A stretch of DNA of 64,000 nucleotides from Porticoccus sp041395745 (lineage in GTDB: Bacteria > Pseudomonadota > Gammaproteobacteria > Pseudomonadales > Porticoccaceae), in the NCBI GenBank assembly GCA_041395745.1, contig JAWKZV010000003.1, positions 434,001 through 498,000 of the forward strand, written 5' to 3'. How positions within the stretch are numbered: position 1 is the stretch's first letter; each line of letters opens with the position of its first letter. Under the pieces are notes generated by a model. It had not been told where the DNA came from, did no database searches, and was given only the letters and a program-made list of their open reading frames with translations. Positions 18,744-27,671 of this stretch are shown piece after piece. The position numbers and the translations under genes are program-made.

Positions 18744-21700
18744 TTACATATTGCGGCGGTACAGCCCCCCCACCCGGTAAAGCGCCTCGCTCATCTGTCC
18801 CAGAGAGCAACTCTTAGCCACTTCCATCAGGCATTCAAAGGTATTGCCGCGACTCAGCACCACCTGCTGCAACCGCTTCAGGGCATCGGCACATTGCTCT
18901 GCGTGCAGCGCCTTGTAGGCGTTGAGGTTGTCCACCTGTTGCCGCTTTTCGCGGTCATCGGAGCGGGCCAGCTCCCGCCCCTCGATGGTCTCCTCGGCGC
19001 CAGCTTCCGGCAGGAAGGTGTTGACACCGATCAGCGGCAGGCTGCCGTCGTGCTTGCGGTGTTCGTAATACATGCTCTCTTCCTGGATCTTGCCCCGCTG
19101 GTACATGGTATCCATGGCACCCAGCACCCCGCCGCGCTCGGAAATGCTCTCGAACTCGGCGTAAACAGCCTCTTCCACCAGGTCAGTGAGCTGCTCAACA
19201 ATGAATGAACCCTGCCAGGGGTTTTCGCAGTAGTTGAGACCAAACTCCCTGTTGATGATCATCTGGATCGCCACTGCCCGGCGCACCGACTCGGCGGTAG
19301 GGGTGGTGATGGCCTCATCGTAGGCATTGGTGTGCAGGCTGTTTGTATTGTCGAAAATCGCGTAAAGCGCCTGCAACGTGGTGCGAATGTCGTTGAAACT
19401 CATCTCCTGGGCATGCAGGCTGCGGCCGGAGGTCTGGACATGGTACTTCAACATCTGGCTGCGCGGACTGGCGCCGTAGCGCTCCTTCATGGCCCGCGCC
19501 CAGATGCGCCGCGCCACCCGCCCCATCACCGTGTACTCCGGGTCCATACCGTTGGAGAAGAAGAAACTGAAGTTGGGCACGAAGTCGTCCACCTTCATGC
19601 CCCGGGACAGGTAGTACTCCACCAGGGTAAAACCGTTGGAGAGGGTAAACGCCAGCTGGGAGATCGGGTTGGCCCCGGCCTCGGCGATGTGGTAACCGCT
19701 CACTGACACGCTGTAATAATTGCGCACCTTGTTGTCGATAAAGAACGCCTGCACGTCACCCATCATGGTCAGCGCAAAGGCGGTTGAGAAGATGCAGGTG
19801 TTCTGCGCCTGGTCCTCCTTGAGAATATCTGCCTGCACGGTGCCGCGCACCGCTGCCAGAGTTTCTGCGCGGATGCGGGCATAGGTATCAGCGTCCACCA
19901 GCTTGTCGCCACTGATGCCGAGCAGCGCCAATCCCAGGCCATTGTGCCCCTCCGGCAGCTCTCCCGCGTATTGCGGGCGGGGTTTGTCGCCGAACCAGGC
20001 GTCGATTTTCTTTTGCGCCCCATCCCACAGGTTGTTTTCCTGCAGGTATTTCTCAACCTGCTGGTCGATGGCGGTGTTCATAAAGAACGCCAGAATCATC
20101 GGCGCCGGGCCGTTGATGGTGATCGACACCGAGGTGGTCGGCGCGCACAGGTCGAAACCGGAATAGAGTTTCTTCATGTCGTCCAGGGTGGCGATGGACA
20201 CCCCGGAATTGCCCACCTTGCCCCAGATATCCGGACGCGGGTCTGGGTCGGCGCCGTACAGGGTCACCGAATCGAAAGCGGTGGACAGGCGTGCAGCGGA
20301 CTGCCCCCGGGACAGGTAGTGGAAGCGGCGGTTGGTGCGCTCCGGGGTGCCCTCCCCGGCAAACATACGGGTGGGGTCCTCGCCCATGCGCCGATAAGGA
20401 AACACACCCGCGGTGTACGGATAACTGCCGGGCAGGTTTTCCGCCAGGAGGAACGCCAGCAGTTCACCCCAGTCCCGGTAGGGCGGTGGCGCCAGCTTGG
20501 GAATTTTCAGATGACTGAGGGATTCCACGTAGTTGTCGCCGGTGATGTCCTTGCCGCGCACCTGGTAACAGTATTGGTCAGCCTCAACCCCGGCCTTGCG
20601 GGTGGGCCATTCCTGCAACAGGCGAATGGAATCGCCGCTGAGATCGGAGACCGCCGCGTTGTAACGCTGGCGCAGGGTGCGCAGGCTGTTGTCCACCTCG
20701 CCGTCACTGAGCGCGGAAGCCGGGTACAGGGCCAGGGGTTCCGGGCGCAGCGGATCGTCCAGCTCCCCGAGCACCTGATAACAGTGATAGGCACTGGCAG
20801 CCAACTCTGCCTGCCGGGCATTTCGCGCCTTGATCTGCCGACCGCCTTCGCTGATCTCCGCCAGGTAGCGCACCCGGCTGCCGGGAATCAGCGCCACGGA
20901 GCGGGGTTCAGCCTGCCCCTCCACCGCCGGCGGCATCCAGGTGTTTTCATCCAGCCCTTTCTTCTCCGTCAGCATCCGGCACAGGTTGAAGAAGGCGCGA
21001 TTAACACCCGGATCATTGAACTGGCTGGCGATAGTGGGGTACACCGGAAGCTGTTCACCGTTCATGTCGAAGGCATTGCGGTTGCGCTGCCACTGCTTGC
21101 GGATATCCCGCAGGGCATCCTCGGCGCCGCGCTTGTCGTATTTGTTAAGGATGATCATGTCGGCGTAATCGATCATGTCGATCTTTTCCAGCTGGCTGGC
21201 CGCACCGTAGTCGCTGGTCATGATGTACAGGGAGAAATCCACCAGGTCGACAATCTCAGAATCGCTCTGGCCGATGCCGGCGGTTTCCACCAGCACCAGG
21301 TCGTAACCTAGGGATTTCAGGAACAGGGTGACGTCGCCGAGCATTTCACTGGTAGCCAGGTGCTGGCGGCGGGTGGCCATGGAGCGCATGTAAATCTGTG
21401 GCGACGACAGGCTGTTCATGCGAATGCGGTCGCCCAGCAATGCCCCGCCGGTGCGTCGGCGGGTGGGGTCCACCGCCAGCACGGCAATGCGCATTTCCGG
21501 GCGGTGCAGCAGGAAACGGCTCAACAGCTCATCCACGGTGCTGCTTTTTCCCGCACCGCCGGTGCCGGTGATGCCCACCACCGGGGTTTCCCCGGCGGCC
21601 AGTTGCCAGGCCTTCTTCAACCGCGCGAGTTCTGCTTCTGAAACAGTCCCTTCCTCAATGGCGGAAATCATCTGCGCCACGGCAATCTCATCCACCAGCG

Positions 21701-22184
21701 CTGCCTGCTTCGGAACCAACGTGGCGGCGCGGGCATGTTTGGCGCGGGTCACCAGGTCCTCAATCATGCCGGTCAGCCCCAGCTCCATGCCGTGGGTGGG
21801 GTGGTAGATGCGGTTGACGCCCTCGGCCTCCAGTTCGGCAATCTCTTCCAGGGTGATAGTGCCACCGCCGCCGCCGAACACCTGAATGTGCGCGGCGCTG
21901 TTCTCCTTCAGCAGTTGCAGCATGTAGCGGAAGTACTCCATGTGCCCGCCCTGGTAAGAACTGATGGCGATGGCATCGGCATCTTCCTGAATGGCGGCGC
22001 GCACTACGTCGTCGACGCTGCGGTTGTGGCCCAGGTGAATCACCTCGACGCCGCTGGCCTGGATCAGCCGGCGCATCACATTGATGGCGGCATCGTGGCC
22101 GTCGAACAGCGAAGCCGCCGTAACGATGCGCAGCGGTGTGCTCTCGGTTGCCGGTTGTTGCCTTTCTTGTGTGGCCGCGGTCAT
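18744..22184 (-). CDS. icmF: Fused isobutyryl-CoA mutase IcmF
   Basis: Adenosylcobalamin-dependent mutase interconverting isobutyryl-CoA and n-butyryl-CoA (some members also act on pivalyl/isovaleryl-CoA), fused to its own G-protein chaperone. 1146 aa from ATG 22184, which has an AAGGGGG Shine-Dalgarno; GTG 22232 is a poorer start. Order: B12-binding domain (about 18-150, base-off motif around FDGHD, His30), MeaB-like GTPase (Walker A GTGGAGKS near 207-214, then VVETAGIGQSDSEIVDLVDF), and the mutase barrel (from about 540; GWFGDKPRPQ-like and QTSGRSLHAQEMSFNDIRTTLQAL). The single-chain B12-G-mutase order distinguishes it from MCM. Divergent from a FadR-type gene. Confidence 0.94.
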   Translation of the reverse strand: MTAATQERQQPATESTPLRIVTAASLFDGHDAAINVMRRLIQASGVEVIHLGHNRSVDDVVRAAIQEDADAIAISSYQGGHMEYFRYMLQLLKENSAAHIQVFGGGGGTITLEEIAELEAEGVNRIYHPTHGMELGLTGMIEDLVTRAKHARAATLVPKQAALVDEIAVAQMISAIEEGTVSEAELARLKKAWQLAAGETPVVGITGTGGAGKSSTVDELLSRFLLHRPEMRIAVLAVDPTRRRTGGALLGDRIRMNSLSSPQIYMRSMATRRQHLATSEMLGDVTLFLKSLGYDLVLVETAGIGQSDSEIVDLVDFSLYIMTSDYGAASQLEKIDMIDYADMIILNKYDKRGAEDALRDIRKQWQRNRNAFDMNGEQLPVYPTIASQFNDPGVNRAFFNLCRMLTEKKGLDENTWMPPAVEGQAEPRSVALIPGSRVRYLAEISEGGRQIKARNARQAELAASAYHCYQVLGELDDPLRPEPLALYPASALSDGEVDNSLRTLRQRYNAAVSDLSGDSIRLLQEWPTRKAGVEADQYCYQVRGKDITGDNYVESLSHLKIPKLAPPPYRDWGELLAFLLAENLPGSYPYTAGVFPYRRMGEDPTRMFAGEGTPERTNRRFHYLSRGQSAARLSTAFDSVTLYGADPDPRPDIWGKVGNSGVSIATLDDMKKLYSGFDLCAPTTSVSITINGPAPMILAFFMNTAIDQQVEKYLQENNLWDGAQKKIDAWFGDKPRPQYAGELPEGHNGLGLALLGISGDKLVDADTYARIRAETLAAVRGTVQADILKEDQAQNTCIFSTAFALTMMGDVQAFFIDNKVRNYYSVSVSGYHIAEAGANPISQLAFTLSNGFTLVEYYLSRGMKVDDFVPNFSFFFSNGMDPEYTVMGRVARRIWARAMKERYGASPRSQMLKYHVQTSGRSLHAQEMSFNDIRTTLQALYAIFDNTNSLHTNAYDEAITTPTAESVRRAVAIQMIINREFGLNYCENPWQGSFIVEQLTDLVEEAVYAEFESISERGGVLGAMDTMYQRGKIQEESMYYEHRKHDGSLPLIGVNTFLPEAGAEETIEGRELARSDDREKRQQVDNLNAYKALHAEQCADALKRLQQVVLSRGNTFECLMEVAKSCSLGQMSEALYRVGGLYRRNM

Positions 22185-22271
22185 GGCTACCCCCTTGTTT
22201 TTACCTTTTTGCGGAGTGCCGGTTTGAGACACGACAGCCCCCGCCTGTTATTGATATAGACCATCGGATGC

Positions 22272-22296
22272 TGACATATTGTCGGACAATATGTCA
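22272..22296. promoter_or_regulatory. Perfect palindrome, probable FadR-type operator
   Basis: Arms TGACATATTGTC and GACAATATGTCA are exact reverse complements around a single central G. The core TTGTCGGACAA (22279-22289) fits the TNGTNNNACNA consensus of the FadR subfamily of GntR regulators. It lies in the 153-bp space between icmF and the divergent FadR-type gene, so the regulator probably controls both. Confidence 0.8.
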
Positions 22297-22337
22297 ATTA
22301 TAGGAAATTCTGTTATTCTCAAGGCATTGATAGGAAA

Positions 22338-23105
22338 ATGGCCGACGAACGCCGCCAGGAGAAATACAGCGTCATGACGACATCCGTCAGTTTCAACCGC
22401 CTCGCCCACCAGCCCGCCTACCGGGTGGTGAGCGAGAAAATCCGCGACGCCATCGTCTCCGGCGAAATCCGCGCCGGGGACCTACTGCCCACGGAAACCG
22501 ACCTGGCGGAACAATTCGGCGTCACCCGCTCCACGGTGCGCGAGGCGATCCGGCTGCTGGAACACGGCGGCATACTTGGCCGCGCCGGACGCAAACGACT
22601 GGTAGTCACCCTGCCCGGCGCAGAAGCCGTGGGCCGCTCCGTGAGCTCGGCGATGCTGATGCACCAGGTGACGTTTGAAGAACTGTGGCAGGTGGCGATG
22701 GGACTGGAACCCCTGGCGGGCAAACTGGCCTGCCTGTCGGCCACCGACGAAGAAAAGCAGTTACTGGCGGACAACCTGGCGCGCACCGAACAGGTAATGG
22801 AAGACCACGACGCCCTGCTGGAAGTGGAAATCGAGTTTCATAATCTCGTGGCAGAAAGCTCCCACAACAGCGCCCTGCTGTTGGCCCGCGCCCCCCTCAA
22901 TGAACTGTTCTACCCCGCCTGGGGTGCGGTGATCCGCGCCCTCTCACCGGGGGAGCGCATCCTGGTGGCTCACCGCCATGTCTACGACGCCATTTGTGCC
23001 GGCGACCAGGACAAGGCCGAAGAGTGGATGGAGAAACATATGCGCGACTTCCGCCGCGGCATCGAGATGGGCAATCTGGGGTTTGATCAGCCGGTGCAGG
23101 GGTAA
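22338..23105 (+). CDS. FadR-subfamily GntR transcriptional regulator
   Basis: 255-aa ligand-responsive DNA-binding protein. The N-terminal winged HTH (about 25-90) reads YRVVSEKIRDAIVSGEIRAGDLLPTETDLAEQFGVTRSTVREAIRLLEHGGIL, a textbook GntR motif. The C-terminal all-helical FCD domain (about 105-240) contains the ligand pocket pattern with E..FH and the conserved His residues (EFHNLVAES, HRHVYDAI). It is divergent from icmF with the operator palindrome in between, so a role in repressing acyl-CoA metabolism is inferred. An alternative start is ATG 22374 with AGGAG upstream. Confidence 0.9.
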   Translation: MADERRQEKYSVMTTSVSFNRLAHQPAYRVVSEKIRDAIVSGEIRAGDLLPTETDLAEQFGVTRSTVREAIRLLEHGGILGRAGRKRLVVTLPGAEAVGRSVSSAMLMHQVTFEELWQVAMGLEPLAGKLACLSATDEEKQLLADNLARTEQVMEDHDALLEVEIEFHNLVAESSHNSALLLARAPLNELFYPAWGAVIRALSPGERILVAHRHVYDAICAGDQDKAEEWMEKHMRDFRRGIEMGNLGFDQPVQG

Positions 23106-23183
23106 GAACAGCGCTTCTGAATAACGCCCTCTGTACCCAATACAGCTTTATTGCGATATATTTTTGAGATAGTTAATCACCGT

Positions 23184-23201
23184 GCCGCCAATCTTGGCGG
23201 C
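23184..23201. other. Hairpin after the FadR-type gene
   Basis: 8-bp stem GCCGCCAA / TTGGCGGC with a 2-nt loop, 79 bp past the regulator stop. No T-run follows immediately. It may be the 3' end structure of the regulator transcript or mark the left edge of the AT-rich islet. Confidence 0.35.
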
Positions 23202-23288
23202 GCAAGACATCACCACATGGAAATTAAGTGAGATGAAACAGGATGTTGTATTCAAATTCAGACGAATCACTTCATGGGATATATGGTT

Positions 23289-23314
23289 CAGTGACGTAAA
23301 AGTTTACGTCACTG
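23289..23314. promoter_or_regulatory. Perfect palindrome upstream of the HEPN-like gene
   Basis: 12-bp arms CAGTGACGTAAA and TTTACGTCACTG around AG, ending 27 bp before the ATG at 23342. The size and position suit an operator overlapping the promoter (autoregulation). A hairpin in the 5' leader is also possible. Confidence 0.5.
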
Positions 23315-23341
23315 TACTGTCTATTTAGCTGTTATGTTTGC

Positions 23342-23887
23342 ATGAAAGAGTTCAACTTTCCCAAAGCGATTACATACCGGCTAAATCTGGATCGCGAGGA
23401 TAAAGCTCAATGCTTTCCGTCTACACCGACAGAAGATATGTCCGTTATCGAAAAAAACCGATCTGAAATACTCGTAGCAATGATTACGATCGAGGATCGA
23501 ATTATTGAGGCTATGAGCAAGTACTTATTCAAAGAGTCCAAGGTTAAGCGAGATTTTTTTATTAATGAAATCGTTGGCACGTCAGATTTTTCTTTTTCCT
23601 TTAAGCGAAAGGCTTTCACCAGGATGCTTGAACAGTTTGAGCTTTTCGAGCCTGATGGGATTAAAACACTAAAGGCAAATCTAAATAAGCTAATGCTATG
23701 GAGAAATGCGTTCGCTCATGGTCAGGTCATACACGACCTGCATGATGGGTACATTCTCAAATACTATAGTGGTGGGCACCAAGAACTGGCTTTGAATGAT
23801 AGTTTTTTTGAAAAGGCTGAAGAAACGTTCAGAAGCTGTCTGTATGTGTGCAATGGAATCATCCAGTCTCGCGAACTCGAAACCTAA
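23342..23887 (+). CDS. HEPN-like hypothetical protein
   Basis: 181-aa mostly helical soluble protein, clearly more AT-rich than its surroundings. The motif LWRNAFAHGQVIHDL (Arg121-x4-His126) matches the Rx4-6H signature of HEPN domains, many of which are RNases in toxin-antitoxin, abortive infection or CRISPR-associated settings. It lies in the C-terminal half, as usual. No nucleotidyltransferase (MNT) antitoxin partner is adjacent; the next gene encodes a secreted protein. The family call rests on one motif, so the enzymatic role is inference. Base composition suggests transfer. Confidence 0.6.
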   Translation: MKEFNFPKAITYRLNLDREDKAQCFPSTPTEDMSVIEKNRSEILVAMITIEDRIIEAMSKYLFKESKVKRDFFINEIVGTSDFSFSFKRKAFTRMLEQFELFEPDGIKTLKANLNKLMLWRNAFAHGQVIHDLHDGYILKYYSGGHQELALNDSFFEKAEETFRSCLYVCNGIIQSRELET

Positions 23888-23994
23888 AAACCGCAAGCAG
23901 GCAGGGACAAAGTTTCTAATGACGCACAAAGTATGCCCCACTTGCAGGCGCTAGAGCAGCTCAGAGCATTAAAATAAAAATCGGATGAAAACTT

Positions 23995-24564
23995 ATGAAA
24001 ACCTCATTGAGAATTATATGGTTAGCAGTCATATTTCTTGCAAGCACCGTCATTAATGCGGCTGAAAACGAAGAGCTAAGCATCATTTTTCAAAAGCTAC
24101 ACAAGTTTCCAAATAATCCACTTCAGGAGCTGAGCGAAACTAAATGTAATAATGATATTTCTATTAATAAGGTTTCAGGCAGCAAACCGCTCATAGAAGC
24201 GCAGATTGCTTTATTTGAAGAGGCTTTCATTTACAGCAATTCCAGAGATGAAAATTCATATAGAAATTTATATATAAATGAAAACTTAGATACTGCTGCC
24301 TATAAGGATTTAGGAGAAAGAATAGAAAAAGGAAAAGGTCCTTTCATTGCTGGCGAGATTGTCTATTTTTCTTATATGCACGAATTTACTGAGAGTCACC
24401 CTGAGTATGAAAGGTATAAAAAATTTTTCACAAAAACCAGGCCTGAGGTCGTAGTGAGCACAATGACCTGTAGAAATATGGGTGCTGCACCGTTTTTTTA
24501 CGGTAGCTTAAATTTTTTAAAATCAGCAAATGAGAAATGGTATTTTATAATGCCAAACCCCTAA
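23995..24564 (+). CDS. Secreted hypothetical protein
   Basis: 189 aa with a clear Sec signal peptide (MKTSLRIIWLAVIFLASTVINAAEN, cleavage after about residue 23). The mature part is mixed alpha/beta with two cysteines (ETKCNND and TMTCRNMG) that could form a disulfide. I recognise no family. It is strongly AT-rich and lies 107 bp after the HEPN-like gene on the same strand. Both belong to an apparently acquired islet between fadR-like and the SDR gene. Confidence 0.6.
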   Translation: MKTSLRIIWLAVIFLASTVINAAENEELSIIFQKLHKFPNNPLQELSETKCNNDISINKVSGSKPLIEAQIALFEEAFIYSNSRDENSYRNLYINENLDTAAYKDLGERIEKGKGPFIAGEIVYFSYMHEFTESHPEYERYKKFFTKTRPEVVVSTMTCRNMGAAPFFYGSLNFLKSANEKWYFIMPNP

Positions 24565-24863
24565 TCAATTAGGGCAGATCCTTTCACAACAACATAAAAC
24601 AACCCATACTTATTCGAGTATTTTTTTATCAAAAAAAGGATGTTTATAAAGAATATTTGGGAATATTTGGGGTCCAATATTTGGGGTCAGAGTAAAAACC
24701 TTTCCCCATTGCCGCACCCCACACAACCCGCAAATTAGGGCCTCTCTCCAGCGAACTGCTATCAAGCAAAATCAATGGCTCGGTTACCTCGCCTATGTCT
24801 GCCCGACATCTCTCAATAAGCGGGGTCACAATAAGCAGGGGCAGATCAATCTTTCTCAACAAC
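24565..24863. repeat. Non-coding debris with short tandem motifs (islet 1 right end)
   Basis: No convincing gene in this stretch. It holds three tandem copies of an AATATTTGGGG-type unit (24651-24660, 24661-24674, 24676-24689), the last running into GGGGTCAGAGTAAAA. It also holds a pair of 15-mers, CAATAAGCGGGGTCA and CAATAAGCAGGGGCA (24814-24843). Sequences of the GGGGTCAGAGTAAAA type often flank REP-associated tyrosine transposase genes in gammaproteobacteria, so this may be the scar of such an element. A 72-aa minus-strand frame here (24644-24862) has no supporting features. Confidence 0.5.
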
Positions 24864-24864
24864 C

Positions 24865-24893
24865 AAAAAGCCGCGCATTGCGCGGCTTTTTTT
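24865..24893. terminator. Bidirectional rho-independent terminator
   Basis: 7-bp GC stem GCCGCGC / GCGCGGC with a 3-nt loop, flanked by A-run on the left and T-run on the right. It works in both directions and lies past the stop of the minus-strand SDR gene and the plus-strand islet genes. Confidence 0.9.
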
Positions 24894-24945
24894 CAATCTG
24901 AGTGCAGGACCAAAAGTCTTTACTGCACCAACAATCAATCTCCGA

Positions 24946-25761
24946 TCAGGCCGAAGGATGCCATCCCGCATCTGCCCAGAGCTCACCTGAAACCACCGAG
25001 TTGGAAATCATAAAGCAGATGGCATCGGCGATTTCTTCCGGCTTGATCAGTCGACCCAGCTGGGTATAGGGCAGAATATGCTTGTTGATATAGTCATCAC
25101 CCATGGCGCGAACCATTGGCGTATCGGTAAATCCGGGGTGAATCACGCCACAGCGCACACCGTGAAAGGTAGCCTCTTTGGCCAGTGTGGAGGCCGCCCC
25201 TTCCAGACCCGCCTTGGTTGAGGCGTAGGACACCTGGCCCTTGTTGCCCTGGGATGAAATGGAGCCGATAAAGATTACCGTGCCCTGCACGTCCTCATCT
25301 GCCACCCACTTTTTCTTACCCTTGGTTGCGCGGTCCTCGGCAATGCGAGCGATCAGTTCCATGGCCCAGTAGACCGGGGCGATCAGGTTGACGTTGACCA
25401 CCATTTCGAAATTTTCCTGCGGGTAAATGCTGGCCTTTCCGGTTTCCTTGTTGACGCGCACCGCCAGGTCATCGCGGGTAATACCGGCGGCCGGCACGCA
25501 GATGCTAACCAGGTCGTAGTCCTTCTCCATCTGGTCATAAACCGATTGCCGGAACGCGGCATCGGTGACATTGCCCTGGAAAGGCACAGCAACATCGCGC
25601 CCTGCCTCGGCATTGATGGCTGCGGCAACCTCTTCGATGCGGTCGGTCATATCTACAACGGCAATCTTCCTGGCGCCACGTTCGGCCAACAACGTTGAAA
25701 CTGCCTGGCCAATACCACTGGCAGCTCCTGTAATTACTGCAACTTTATCTTTAATACGCAT
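24946..25761 (-). CDS. SDR-family oxidoreductase (3-oxoacyl-ACP reductase-like)
   Basis: 271-aa NAD(P)-dependent short-chain dehydrogenase. The Rossmann motif is ITGAASGIGQA (residues 10-20), followed by NAG-like CVPAAGITRDD. The catalytic triad is in IGSISSQGNKGQVSYASTKAGLEG (Ser, Tyr, Lys). The C-terminal VSGELWADAGW replaces the common VTGQ...VDGG. The nearest functional relatives are FabG/PhaB-type beta-ketoacyl reductases, but the substrate cannot be read from the sequence. It stands alone, ending at a bidirectional terminator. Confidence 0.9.
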   Translation of the reverse strand: MRIKDKVAVITGAASGIGQAVSTLLAERGARKIAVVDMTDRIEEVAAAINAEAGRDVAVPFQGNVTDAAFRQSVYDQMEKDYDLVSICVPAAGITRDDLAVRVNKETGKASIYPQENFEMVVNVNLIAPVYWAMELIARIAEDRATKGKKKWVADEDVQGTVIFIGSISSQGNKGQVSYASTKAGLEGAASTLAKEATFHGVRCGVIHPGFTDTPMVRAMGDDYINKHILPYTQLGRLIKPEEIADAICFMISNSVVSGELWADAGWHPSA

Positions 25762-25905
25762 TTACTCACTCCAATCTGTGGTGTGGACGCGGCAGAGTAT
25801 AGCAACCTTGGGTGTCATCCAGACCAGCCCTGTTGTTTGCCCCAACGCGTTTTGATAATTGGGGTATTATCTTCAGCTCGTTCCTCCGATTGCTGAAGAC
25901 CACCA

Positions 25906-26184
25906 ATGAAAGCCCAGTTGAGAAACCTTTGCGAACCTATCCTCCGCCACTTCGAAACTGGCACCGGGGAATATCAGTACCGGCCATCCCATCGCAAACT
26001 TCTTATGGCCCTGGGGCTGCTGTTTCTGCTGCTATCAGGCGGCTGTTTCTACGCTTCTCTTTCTGCCTCTTCTGCTGCGGGCCTGCTCCCTGCCATCGTG
26101 TTTCTTGTTGTGGCCAGCATCTGTGAGATTGTGGCGTTTCTGGGTAGCGACCGCGCCGTGGCGCGGATATGGAAAAGCCGCTAA
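25906..26184 (+). CDS. Small two-helix membrane protein
   Basis: 92 aa. A soluble basic N-terminus (about 1-30) is followed by two hydrophobic segments (about 33-53 and 56-78) and a short basic tail (DRAVARIWKSR). No family recognised. It stands alone between two divergent/convergent neighbours with normal GC content, so I treat it as a real native gene. Confidence 0.65.
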   Translation: MKAQLRNLCEPILRHFETGTGEYQYRPSHRKLLMALGLLFLLLSGGCFYASLSASSAAGLLPAIVFLVVASICEIVAFLGSDRAVARIWKSR

Positions 26185-26283
26185 CGCATATAAAAATTGC
26201 GCTTCTTCGGGGTCACAAGACAGTTGCTGATTCCATCCATTTTCATCTCTCCCGGCTCTGCAAAATAGAATAACAACCGCAAT

Positions 26284-27537
26284 TTATGGCAGCGACTGAC
26301 TGCTCTCACCATATTTTTTCTTCCACCAGCGGATTGTCAGCGGCACCGACACGTTCAGCAGAAAGGCGCAGAGCATCAATGCGTAGAAGGCGTCGACCGT
26401 CATGATGTGGTGCTGCACATAGGCGATATCCAGTACCACGAATGCCAGTTCAGCACGACCCAGCATGCCGAAGCCGATCATCCAGCTCGCAGGCCAATCG
26501 AAGCTGCCGGTATAGCGTGCGGCAAGGGCCGCCGAGAGCACCTGGCCAACAAATAGGCCAGCAAACAACAACAATCCCTGCGGCAACACGGAGATGAATA
26601 CATCGAGGTCGAACACCAGTTTTGTGCCGAGAGTGACAAAGAACACGGGGCCAATCCATGAGAAGGCGACGTTATCGATAATCTGCTTCGCCTGGCTGTG
26701 GAAATCGATCTGCTCGCCGGGGTGGAAGTCAAAGTATTCCCGCTTGATCACCAGCCCCGCCATATAGGCCCCCACCGCCGGATGAAAACCGAAATGATGG
26801 CCTGCAATTGCCACCATCACCGCCACCAGCAGCAACGCCAATACGGTGTACTCCCCGCGGGCCATGGACAGCACCTGCCGCAGGCTGAAGTGACCGATAA
26901 AGGGAATCCGTGCTACCCAGCCCTCGCTGGCGGGGAACAGCCAGGCCCCCAGGAATGTAATCAGCACAAAGAACAGCAGGACCTTGCCCATCACCATGGC
27001 GATACCAGCAAACGACAGACTGGCTTCACCGGTCGCCATGGGCACCAACACGGCCACCAGTGCCAGGGAGGCAATGTCGTCCAGCACGGCAGAGGTCATG
27101 ATGCCGGTGGCGGCGGGGGTTTTGCTGAGCCCCTCGGTTTTGAGCGAAACCATCGTGAGTGAAACCGCAGTTGCGGTCATGGCCAGTCCACAGAGCAGGG
27201 CCATGTTGTTGTCACCCCAGAAATAGAGGCTGGCAAAGTAGGCCACCGCAAAAGGCGCCACCGCACCGAAGAAGGCTATCCCCCAGCTGCGCTTGATGCT
27301 GCTGAGAAAGCTGCCGGTATTTTCCTCAAAGCCCAAGGCAAACATGATGAGAATGATGCCAAGCTCTGAAAAATCCTGGATAAACATCGGCATTTGTTCC
27401 GGCAGCCAGCCAAGGTTGACCATGGTCGCGCCGAAAAACAGGTACCACAGCACCGGCGTCAGTCGGGTATGGTGGGCGGCAAAGGATGCCGCAAAAACCC
27501 CCAGCCAGATAATGGCCAGCAGTGTCAGGTCATGCAT
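26284..27537 (-). CDS. CPA2-family cation:proton antiporter (KefB/C membrane-domain type)
   Basis: 417-aa inner-membrane protein with about twelve hydrophobic segments. It contains the CPA2 signatures MFALGFEENTGSF, TATAVSLTMVSLKTEG and the core ion-binding region SAVLDDIASLALVAV (adjacent Asp-Asp). PAVGAYMAGLVIKREYF and GRAELAFVVLDIAY are typical of the Na+/H+ exchanger domain. It lacks the RCK/TrkA-N regulatory domain of KefB/KefC, so it is a stand-alone exchanger; K+ or Na+ cannot be decided. Confidence 0.9.
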   Translation of the reverse strand: MHDLTLLAIIWLGVFAASFAAHHTRLTPVLWYLFFGATMVNLGWLPEQMPMFIQDFSELGIILIMFALGFEENTGSFLSSIKRSWGIAFFGAVAPFAVAYFASLYFWGDNNMALLCGLAMTATAVSLTMVSLKTEGLSKTPAATGIMTSAVLDDIASLALVAVLVPMATGEASLSFAGIAMVMGKVLLFFVLITFLGAWLFPASEGWVARIPFIGHFSLRQVLSMARGEYTVLALLLVAVMVAIAGHHFGFHPAVGAYMAGLVIKREYFDFHPGEQIDFHSQAKQIIDNVAFSWIGPVFFVTLGTKLVFDLDVFISVLPQGLLLFAGLFVGQVLSAALAARYTGSFDWPASWMIGFGMLGRAELAFVVLDIAYVQHHIMTVDAFYALMLCAFLLNVSVPLTIRWWKKKYGESSQSLP

Positions 27538-27671
27538 GGTGAGATCCCCGGTAACTTGTAACCATTGTGCCCGCAGGCATTGGCCCTGACCTTATTAGTC
27601 AGTAAGGGATTTATAGTGGAGCAAAGCCCATCGCACAGAAAGCGGAATTTACACTTTGACTGATTCAGTGC

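Noticed and set aside
24644..24862. 72-aa minus-strand ORF in islet 1 debris
   Set aside because: No ribosome-binding site or family resemblance; built partly from the tandem motifs.
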